Under the pieces are notes generated by a model. The model made no database searches. It had not been told where the DNA came from and was given only the letters and a program-made list of their open reading frames with translations. From contig NC_092671.1 in NCBI RefSeq assembly GCF_964355755.1, forward strand, positions 6,027,001 to 6,087,000: a stretch of 60,000 bases of DNA, in the 5' to 3' direction. The translations under genes were made by a program, and so were the position numbers. The first letter of the stretch is position 1, and every line of letters begins with the position of its first letter. Positions 52,139 through 60,000 of this stretch are shown here, one piece after another. The stretch is from Antedon mediterranea (Eukaryota > Echinodermata > Crinoidea > Comatulida > Antedonidae).

Positions 52139-52854
52139 CACTAGAACTCCTCCCCTGGGACACTAATAATCAGGAAGTACCCCTATCAAGGGGACACTTT
52201 TACTTCTGTGAAATTTAAAACCGAGGCTAATTCCATATTTAGGGGAAAGCCTCAATGGGATTATACTACATTATGCATACATATTTATTTGTGTGCTATT
52301 GTTAATAATTAAATTGAAAACAAATTTGAAAATTAATATATGTATAAGAGTGAGCCCGGATGCAAAATTTCTTTATTTATCCCTCCCTGTTTGACCTTTG
52401 TTAAATTCAGAATTCATACATATAACAAAAAAAGTATAAAACTAGGTTATTTCTTTACCTAGAAGTACAGGCACATTCTAAAAGAAGTATGGTAAATTGA
52501 ATTACTGTAAAAGATAACATCAGTTTATAATTATATGGACAGCAGCACATCTTTCAATAAGTTGTTAAGATAAGTTATAGGTTATAGACTGTATATAACA
52601 GAAATAAACAATTACACTCATAGGACAGTAGGCCTATAAATACATTAGAAGAATTCCTATTAAGGGGACACCTTCGAGACCCTACAAAGTGTCCCTCAAC
52701 CATAGTGATTGATATATATTTGCTTGTTCATTTCACTGTTAACTGTCCTCTTTATAAGGGTGCACCTGAGTAGGGTGACCCTTATAATAAGAATAATATC
52801 CTAGAGTTATATAGTGTTGTGAATCATCTAATTACTGAACATTATTACACCAGT
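52139..52854. repeat. Intergenic with two 'gggacacccctatt' family fragments
   Basis: 52139-52260 (agaactcctcccctgggaca; tcaaggggacacttttac) and 52640-52800 (tattaaggggacaccttcga; acaaagtgtccctcaacc; gtagggtgacccttat) belong to the same dispersed family. Both run in the same direction and lie upstream of the coiled-coil gene promoter. Confidence 0.65.
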
Positions 52855-53005
52855 CACTCATTTATACACCTGGGTGGAGAGGCAAACGCAAGCAAAGTAT
52901 TTTGCCTAAGGATACAAGCATGCGGTGAGAGTTGGTTTCAAACCTCGATCTCACGACCAGTAGTCAAACGTACAGTACAACACACTGCGCCACACGCTCT
53001 TAAAG
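52855..53005 (-). mobile_element. tRNA-derived SINE
   Basis: On the - strand: A-box TGGCGCAGTGTG (within 52995-52981), about 35 bp further B-box GAGGTTTGAAACC (52946-52934), then a tRNA-unrelated body ending 'tttgcctctccacccaggtg'. That body sequence resembles the conserved central part of widespread invertebrate SINEs. The overlapping + strand open frame is not a gene. Confidence 0.75.
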
Positions 53006-53713
53006 AGGTAGGTAGTGCAGAAGGGGTGTTGGTGGCTATAGAAGATGTTCTACTGTAACTCTATGTCCATGTCACTTTGGTACAGTACTCTACCCAGTCT
53101 TCATGACATGAATCTGAACTAGGGAATGCTTGTTCATTCATTGCTTCAATCAACAAACAGCTTACTTAATTGGTTTACTTTCCACCTTGAGGTCAAGCAT
53201 TAGGCAACTTATAATGTTAAAATGTTCAATAATAATATTTAAAAAAATTCAGGTTCTGCTGTATTTGTCTATTAACATACAGTAGAAACATGACGGGTGC
53301 TGCAATTATTTGACTGAAATGCTTTTTCTATCTTTAACAATAATTCAATCTAATACAAGGTTTTAAAAGGGCAAAATAATAATGTAATTTTGTAACTGTC
53401 AGTATAATGATAATTATTAACAAAATTCATGACAGCTTTGTGGCATATGTACAGAAAAATTTATCATTACTAATCATGATTTTTATCTAAAATAATTGGT
53501 GATTTCCTGGCCATCACTTGAGTAATCACTTATATATTATTACATGTATTCTTTCCTTAAAATTCTACAAATTCTTGAGTGGGTTTTTTTTGTAGATGTG
53601 GTTTATGTTTAATGTGTTGACTATTATCCTATTAAACATTTTCAGTCATTCCGACCTCAAAATATTAATAAACAAACATAACAGTTTTTTGAAGATGTAT
53701 TTCTTTTCATTGT
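53006..53713. other. Intergenic, no gene or clear repeat
   Basis: Plain AT-rich sequence. The open frame starting at 53596 runs into the transposon that begins at about 53713 and is low complexity. Confidence 0.5.
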
Positions 53714-54343
53714 TTAAAGCCCCCTTCCCTACGTTTTTTAGATCTAATTTAAGAGCACAAACTATATTTAATGTAAAAATAATACTATATGGTCCTATTG
53801 CGATAACTTGTTTTGTCTTTAAACGGTTAAAAATGTGAAAAATAAGTCGATTCTAATAATTATAGCGGCCCGCTATAAATCCCAAAATGCATTGCGCGCG
53901 GATTGATATTTTTGTTTTTCACCTGTAATTCGCCCACTTTTCGATCGATCGTGAGGCCAAAACAAATGGAAGACTCCTAACTTTTCTGCGAAAATACCGG
54001 CTTTTCCCCAATTTGTATTAACGGAGTCTGGCAAAAATAGAAAGACAATTAATGCAGCAACTATACAACGTCAGGCTAGGTATATAGCTAGCGTATGATG
54101 TTCGTACGTTACCGATGTTTACCAGCTAGGCCTACAAAACTAAGCCTAGCTAGGCTAGGCCTAACGTCCACGAGAGGTCGGTCGCCGCGAGCTACTTAGG
54201 TAGTGCATTGTTTCTCACTTTTTATCATAATTTACCATAAAACGTACATTAAGACAAGGAATGACATGGTTTAATGTTTTAAAAGTGATATATATGTATT
54301 ATTTTCCAAAAAACGTCCAAAATTGCAGGGAAGGGGTCTTTAA
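53713..54343. mobile_element. Non-autonomous DNA transposon flanked by TTTAA
   Basis: The left end TTTAAAGCCCCCTTCCCT and right end AGGGAAGGGGTCTTTAA are inverted repeats. Each end is followed inwards by a matching ACGTTTTTT / AAAAAACGT. The outer TTTAA (or TTAA) on both sides may be the target duplication, which would fit piggyBac or Kolobok types. The CpG-rich interior (53865-54190) with AGGCCTA words has no transposase. Confidence 0.65.
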
Positions 54344-54574
54344 GTCCTTGTGTGTGATGCTGAGAGCACACCAAAGCACTTCCTTTTAGAGAGGCTCAAG
54401 GTGTAGGCCTCTTTCATACCCATTCTATTTATAGCATTTTGTAAAGCCTTATGGTGGGCAGACAAAATTATTACTTCTTTTTCAGAGAGAGTAGGGCCTA
54501 CTTACATATTCATAGATCAGTTTGCTGTATTTATATGTTATTGTTGCAAGTTCTTTAAAGTTTGTGTATTAGCA

Positions 54575-54650
54575 TTTATAGAGGGCAGTAGACATAATTG
54601 TTGTTGTTTTCTGAAAATGTATCTGCTGCCCTCTGTAAGTTTTGCAACTT
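54575..54650. repeat. Hairpin with 'gagggcag' arms
   Basis: 'agagggcagtagacat' at about 54579 pairs with 'atgtatctgctgccctct' at about 54618-54637 across a T/G-rich loop. Probably the core of a small foldback element. Confidence 0.75.
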
Positions 54651-54788
54651 CTTGTGATTATTTTGAACACCTGTGTTGGCACACGTGTTCAACCTTTTCA
54701 AACGTCATAATACATAGATGAACAGAAATTTGCGTATTAATAAGTGAAATAAAAATGTGAGTAATATTTATTATTTTATTTATATGTT

Positions 54789-55020
54789 CTAGCTAGTAGT
54801 AGCCAGTTAATTAGGCCTACCTAGGCCTAAAGACAGTGCTATTTTATAGTTAATAAGACTAGAGAGAGTGGGTGACCCTACCTCTCTATCAGGCCTGGCC
54901 CTAGTACTATACTAGTAGTAGTAGAGGAGTAGGCCTAGTAGAGGGGATATAAATAGGCTTAGGCCTGGCTATAGGGCCTAGGCTAGGAGGAGGATACTGG
55001 GCCTAGCTAGGTTAGGCTAG
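54789..55020. repeat. AGGCCTA/CTAG-rich low-complexity cluster
   Basis: Repeated 'taggcctac', 'ctaggcctaa', 'agtagtagtag', 'gggcctaggctagg' and 'gcctagctagg' words. Similar words also sit inside the elements at 21386-22154 and 53713-54343. Nothing coding. Confidence 0.75.
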
Positions 55021-55733
55021 CAAGGGCATTGGGGAAACATACAATATTAGATGGGTCATCCAAACTGCCCCACTTGTTGTGTTGCACCTCATCATTGTCT
55101 TGCGTCCTCGCTCGTGTGGGAACCAAGCTTAAACATAAAATTGCAGCACACCTGGTTTTGTGTAATATTGCTGTGACATTATATTTAATAAAGTTATAAT
55201 TTATATTCCAAACAGTGTTTTTTATATTATTATTATTATAATAATATTATTGAATATTGATAATTTATTTTTAATGTTAGAATATTTACCCGATATACTG
55301 TTAGTTTATACTTAAACTAAACAAAATTTAGTCAAAATGCCTTTTTTGTGAGATTTTCCATCATGTTGGAATAAGAAATATGCAATTTAAATTTGCATTA
55401 TAAATCATTGAGATTTTTTTTGCAAGACGCCAAAGCAACATGTCATTGATATGTTCAAGTGATCTATCTAGTACAATTTGATTAGATTTCATTGACTACT
55501 TACTAAATGTAATTTCTTCTGTTTCTACAATTCCGACGTTTTATGAATATATGCATGAAAACGATTTTAAAATTCAGAATGCAAGATCTTCAGATTGTCT
55601 TGCGATATCGTTCTGTTATTTATACTATACTTTATATACTGTAAGTAACTGTGACGAATAATTCCATGATAATTCAATGGCTTTATAAATTAGGTTGACA
55701 GGGTGGTAGAGTGATGCTATGAAAAAACTATAA
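55021..55733. other. Intergenic AT-rich DNA
   Basis: Contains a (TTA)n-like stretch at 55220-55255. No gene or element ends. Confidence 0.5.
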
Positions 55734-55756
55734 AGCTCTGTCTACACTATAAATTA

Positions 55757-56656
55757 GGGCCTGTTTCTGCTGAGCAGAAATAATCGATTATTAACCGTTT
55801 ATTTTTTTAATCGATTATTTTTGGGCAGCAGAAACGGCGCAAAATAAAATAACCGATTAAAAATAACCGATTAAAAACACTCAATCCATTGCGTGTTTTA
55901 ATCGATTATTTCTTGTTTTAACCGATTATTGCGGAGCAGTTTTGAGCTGCAACACAAATAGCAATTATTGACCTCACTTTGACCTCTAGAGTATGACAAA
56001 CTTATTCACGTCACAAAGCATGCTGTTTATTTGCCCGATATCGACGACGATCAGCAAAACCACGATCGCGATGTAGACCGAATAACAATCAAATGTCAAA
56101 CATTTGATTTTTATTATTTTGTGGGGGAGAATTATACCGAGAGACTCCAGGATTCTGTGTTACAAGTACACCCGTTACATACCACCAGTCCAGGCTAACG
56201 ATGTTTTACATGTCATTTTTTAGGCCTGTTGTCTGTTGACTTCTTTCAGTAGAAATATATAGCCTCTATAGGCCTAGCAGGCCGAAGGTAGAACCAACGA
56301 ACGGCGAAACAAACTTTTTTCGCCGACGTGTCCTTATTATATAACATCATTATTCTGTTGTGGTACGGTAGTAGGCCTAGATGTTTATTTTACAAATAAT
56401 ATAGCTTTACGTAAGAGTAATTTTTAATCCTACATGTGAGAGTTTTAGGCAGCGATAGGATGTAAACAAATCAACTCTCATCGGCCTTTCATAACTTAAA
56501 CTGCGCTGTGGGGGAATGATGACGTGATTTTAAAAACCGTTTACCTGAATAACCGATTAAAGTCGTAGCAATTGAAAATTGCAACGCGATTATTTTTGTG
56601 GTTTGCGGTGACTGGAAAAAATTGATTATTTTGATTTTTTCAGCAGAAACAGACCC
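55757..56656. mobile_element. PIF/Harbinger-like non-autonomous element nested in a MITE
   Basis: Inverted ends GGGCCTGTTTCTGCTG / CAGCAGAAACAGACCC, flanked by TTA on both sides (55754-55756 and 56657-56659). A TWA 3-bp duplication and G-rich ends fit PIF/Harbinger. Both subterminal regions have many AATCGATTATT / AACCGATTA words, possible transposase binding sites. The interior is CpG-rich, with no intact transposase. Confidence 0.75.
55969..55985 (-). promoter_or_regulatory. Perfect DR5 nuclear-receptor motif
   Basis: TGACCT-CACTT-TGACCT on the + strand, i.e. AGGTCA, 5-bp spacer, AGGTCA on the - strand. This is the classical retinoic acid receptor/RXR layout. It lies inside the Harbinger-like element. 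Function is not shown by the motif alone. Confidence 0.6.
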
Positions 56657-56859
56657 TTAGTGTGATGTGCCCAAATATGGTAGTGATATGCCCAAGTATG
56701 ATAGTGATATGGCCAAGTATAGTAGTGATATGACATCATCATGGTCATATATGGGCACATCACAATTTGTTCTCATACACTGTAAAATTTGATAGTGTAG
56801 ACTGAGCTTTAATAAGGCCTGTTATTTGCACACTATGTACCACCATACGGACAACAGTA

Positions 56860-57015
56860 GAATCAAATTAAATGGAAACTTTCAGGATCCAACAAAGTGT
56901 CCCCTTAATAGTGGTTGCCTGTAAAGCTAAAACATAAAGTGCTCTTTATTCACAGGAAAGTGTTCCCATAAAAGGGGTTTCTCCTGAATAGGGTGTCCCA
57001 AAGTAGGGATTCTAG
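56860..57015. repeat. 'gggacacccctatt' family member
   Basis: 'aacaaagtgtccccttaata' ... 'cctgaatagggtgtcccaaa' plus 'gtagggattctagtcc' forms the inverse of the fragments at 4270 and 52139. This suggests a longer element whose two halves are inverse. Confidence 0.6.
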
Positions 57016-57037
57016 TCCTTTTACTTTGTTCATTGGT

Positions 57038-57183
57038 CAGTGATGTAGCCACGAGAAACAAAGTGGTCCGGTTTTCACAAAAAAAGGAAAAAATCTCTGT
57101 TCAAGCCTCTGGGTTGTCAAAGGCCTCTGTGAAAAAGTGGTCAGGTTGAAACTTTACCAACAGTACTGGTGGCTACGGCCCTG
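57038..57183. mobile_element. hAT-like MITE (146 bp)
   Basis: CAGTGATGTAGCCAC at left and GTGGCTACGGCCCTG at right are inverted repeats. The interior shares 'gttgtcaaaggcctctgtg' and 'ggtcaggttgaaac' with 50508-50628. No clear 8-bp duplication. Confidence 0.7.
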
Positions 57184-57719
57184 CATAACAAGGACTAGTG
57201 CATCTCCCAATGGTTGAGAGTGTCCAATTGTTTGTAGTCCATACTTTTCCGTCAAGTACATTTTATCACTAATAACTTTGTTTCTATGCTATTAATTTAC
57301 CATACAAGGAACCTTGATTGTGTACTGTTACCGTATTGTTATCAAGGACCCATTAAAATTAAGTGTTTGTATCTCATATCTACAATTCAAGGAAACGCAT
57401 CTAGCATCTGTGCCTGAAATCAAAACTCTTTTAGTCAGGCCTAGTTTATGACTTCTTTACTCAAATATTTCCCTGGATAATAGGATCATAATTAGTTCAA
57501 TAGTGATGATACCCCCTAATTAAATACCATTATCTAATGATGTGTACTCTAGCAATTTCAGAAGACTTAAGTATGCGGAAAAACACTTAAGGTTTGATCA
57601 ATATCTAATTTGAGAATTATTTCTCTTAAACTTATCTAATCATTATACTGGCCAAGAGAAAATGTAGTTAAGTTGACTCTCTGGGGATTAGGTTACACTG
57701 TTCTTTTGAGTTACTTCTA
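57184..57719. other. Intergenic, no gene
   Basis: No repeat ends or coding signal recognised. Confidence 0.5.
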
Positions 57720-57872
57720 AAGTCTACACCATCAAACTTTATGTGACAAAAAAATGTAATGTGCCCATATGGACATGATGATGTCATATCACTACCATAT
57801 TTAGGCATATCACTACCATATTTGGGTACATCAAACTTTTTTTGTAAAATTAGTTGGATAGTGCAGAGCTTT
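57720..57872. mobile_element. Palindromic MITE, copy 6
   Basis: 'aagtctacaccatcaaactt' ... 'agttggatagtgcagagctt'. Two 'ccatatttgg/aggca' units and 'gatgatgtcatatc'. The arms are more diverged than in copies 1 and 2. Confidence 0.85.
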
Positions 57873-58513
57873 AAAATGTAGTAGGCCTAATATGTTGTGT
57901 GGTTTGTATTTGTAAAAATAATATATTAAGTTTTTAGAAACTGAGCGAATATTTGCCAAAATGCATATAGCGTCAGTGGATTTTAATCCATTTACTACAG
58001 TATCTTTTTTATAATGTTATTGTTATGTTATAAAAATTTTCCTTCAGTTGTTTTTATGTGTATGTAACTTTGCTTGTTTCAATATTATACAACAATTGTA
58101 ACAGTAGGAATTAAACAATATATTAAGATACATTGATGTGACAGAAGTAATGTAGAGAACAACCTGTATTTTTAACATACTACTACTACTGTATTATACT
58201 GACATAATTCAGTAGGTTGTTACTAATGAACAATGATGGGGACACAGTTAATAGTATTCATCTATGCAATATTATTTGTATTGATCTTATTTGTGTATTC
58301 TAAAAATGTACCAGCTGATAAATGTTAAAATCATCTGTCCTTTTTACAGTATCTGGCATATTTTGTATACAATGTTCAAAATAATTAACCATAATAAACC
58401 ATCTCTTATATAGGCCTAGCTGTAGTGTAAACAAAAAATGTCAGTCAAGTCTTTGTATTGGTTTATGTATGATCAAAATGATAGTATCCTATTATCTTGA
58501 ATAAATGTTTTAT
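57873..58513. other. Intergenic, no gene
   Basis: AT-rich, no feature recognised. Confidence 0.5.
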
Positions 58514-58657
58514 AAGCTCTACACTACTGCATCAAACTATAAATATTTTGACAAAAAAAGTGTGATGTGCCTAAATATGGTAGTGGGGCCAAAATATGGT
58601 AGTGATATGACATCCATATATAGGTACATCACATTTTTGTCACATAAAGTTTGATGA
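58514..58657. mobile_element. Palindromic MITE, copy 7 (decayed)
   Basis: 'agctctacactactgcatca' at left. Two 'aaatatggtagtg' units, 'gatatgacatcc', then 'cacataaagtttgatgataa' at right with the last TIR bases lost. Confidence 0.82.
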
Positions 58658-59164
58658 TAAATAATAATACTTTTAATACTTTTCACAGAGCCTTGTAAAT
58701 GCCATTGAACAAATTTTCAAAAAACATGCATACTGTAAACGTTAACAATTTTTCTACCTATTTTTTTCGTAATTTGTTTACAACTAATCATGTAACATCA
58801 TATGAATTTATTCATATTATCCTATTGATTTTCTATTGGCTTTTAAAGATATGAATATTCATGATTTCAATGTTTTGATTACTAACGGAAAAACAAATTA
58901 TAGAAGGAAATGTAATGGCTTGTGGTGTAAGACTAATACCTTTTAGCACCTGTGTATATCCCAGAAAGATGATATAATGAGTTTCAGATTAGAAAAACAA
59001 TCGCATCAATTGATATCACGATTTAGTTTATTTTCAATCGTAACAACATAACAAAATATTTAAATCTGTTTAATATATTATCAAGCTTTATAAAGGGTGA
59101 TATCATAGAGGAATTTCTCCATGAGTATATAAATGTTGTATAATATTGTGTACAGTATATTGTG
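58658..59164. other. Intergenic, no gene
   Basis: AT-rich, no feature recognised. Confidence 0.5.
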
Positions 59165-59265
59165 TATACAGTACAACCCTCCCTTTGGGACATCCCTTTT
59201 CAGTAAAGGGACATCCCTTTTCAGAGGATACTGTACCTCTTTTAAGAGGATCCGCTTCCCTGTAA
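59165..59265. repeat. 'gggacatccctttt' family member
   Basis: 'acaaccctccctttgggaca' with a local duplication 'gggacatcccttttcag', then 'aagaggatccgcttccc'. Same family as at 4270 and 52139. Another fragment lies at 59735-59800. Confidence 0.65.
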
Positions 59266-59439
59266 ACAAATGAGGGGTCATATATAGTCTATTACGTGAC
59301 GAGGCACCAGTAGCATACGCTGTGCTGAAGCCACAGTAAACAGGTATGTTGATCAAATTACCTCTTCTTGTCAGCCCACCACCAACTAGATGCCTAGTCC
59401 GGTGCTATTCTGGCCTATGTCGGTTCATCCAGGTAGACT

Positions 59440-59726
59440 ACACAAACCAATAGTGGTGTTGGTAGTCTATGAGTGATAGCTTACCTGAATGAACAACCCT
59501 CCCTCCTCCCCACTTGACAAGCGTCTCGTGGAATGGTGAGGTATGCAGGGGCGTTGCCGCCCACCTGAGGGCGTGGCGCATGGGCGATACCACTGTCTTG
59601 GAGGGGAGTTCATGGATAAAGTGTTACTTTTCGGTTATGTTCTCCCCTTGAAGGGGAAAAGGCCTATGTCGTTTCATCCAGGTAAGCTATCACTCATAGA
59701 CTACCAACACCACTATTGGTTTGTGT
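59440..59726. repeat. Foldback with about 55-bp arms
   Basis: Arm 59440-59494 (acacaaaccaatagtggtgt ... gatagcttacctgaatgaac) is almost exactly the inverse of 59671-59726. The 176-bp spacer is GC-rich, with 'gtgaggtatgcaggggcgtt'. 'ggcctatgtcg(g/t)ttcatcc' also occurs directly beside both arms (59412 and 59661). Confidence 0.9.
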
Positions 59727-59800
59727 ATTTTAACACTGAGGCCAACCCCTATTCAACAGATTCCCTATTAAGGTATCCTCTTCATAGGTTTTCTACTTTA

Positions 59801-60000
59801 ATGTTAAAAGCTTTGTTTCAGTCAACCCAGACTTTCGGGTACCACATTACATTAGTATTTTGTTGATAGTGAAAATGTCAATTTACTTTCAACCTACCAA
59901 GCATTAAGTAATACAAATACTAGTGAATGATTAAAAAAATTAGAACTCTCTATTAAAAATTAACATACTGAGCTTAGCTTCTACATGTAGGTTATGTTTC
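59801..60000. other. Window end, no gene seen
   Basis: No coding or repeat signal beyond the end of the + strand open frame that begins at 59543. That frame reads through the foldback and a repeat fragment and is not protein-like. Confidence 0.5.

Larger units (their letters stand above)
55734..56810. mobile_element. Palindromic MITE, copy 5, split by another transposon
   Basis: The left part is 55734-55756 (agctctgtctacactataaa then tta). The right part is 56657-56810, with three 'caa(a/g)tat(g/a)(g/a)tagtgatatg' units, 'gacatcatcatgg' and the right arm 'tttgatagtgtagactgagct'. The 900-bp insert at 55757-56656 separates them. Confidence 0.88.

Noticed and set aside
59543-59866. 107-codon + strand open frame
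   Set aside because: It crosses the foldback and a repeat fragment; no protein-like features.

Overview
This window looks like nuclear DNA from a marine invertebrate deuterostome, most plausibly an echinoderm. It is AT-rich and intron-rich, with no operons or bacterial features. It carries one NR1H-type nuclear receptor (FXR/LXR/EcR group), one spliced coiled-coil gene, clusters of AGGCCTA-type words and many small non-autonomous DNA transposons. The species assignment is inference; the gene structures were read directly from the sequence.

Layout. Positions 1-16.4 kb hold no gene I can support, only AT-rich DNA, degenerate tandem duplications and several palindromic transposons. A promoter-like stretch and a short candidate first exon sit near 16.5-16.7 kb. 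The nuclear receptor gene then runs on the + strand. Its secure coding exons are at 28782-29060, 29928-30068, 30609-30826, 33431-33637, 33837-34062 and 35585-35826. An extra in-frame 51-nt cassette lies at 32150-32200. Joined to the candidate first exon, the reading frame stays open and gives 447 aa (464 with the cassette). The DNA-binding domain reads like FXR. The ligand-binding domain mixes EcR-like and LXR-like segments and ends in a canonical AF-2 helix.

The second gene lies on the - strand, convergent with the receptor, from a noncoding exon ending at 51719 down to a stop at 41064. Ten coding exons with matching splice phases encode 606 aa: a CxxCxxC-containing N-terminus, a coiled coil split over several small exons, a long Lys/Ser-rich basic region, an acidic patch and a Pro-rich SH3-ligand-like tail. 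I do not recognise the family. It has the look of a cytoskeletal or centrosomal scaffold, but that is inference.

The rest is repeats. They include seven copies of one palindromic MITE, one split by a 900-bp Harbinger-like element that itself carries a perfect DR5 nuclear-receptor site. There are also a pogo-like element with TA duplications, a long-TIR MITE at 4.5 kb, an element bounded by TTTAA at 53.7-54.3 kb, a tRNA-derived SINE, hAT-like MITEs, a family related to 'gggacacccctatt', minisatellites and a large foldback at 59.4-59.7 kb. The most striking structure is a roughly 1.3-kb minisatellite in the receptor's last intron. It is built from repeated copies of the end of the preceding exon together with its 5' splice site.
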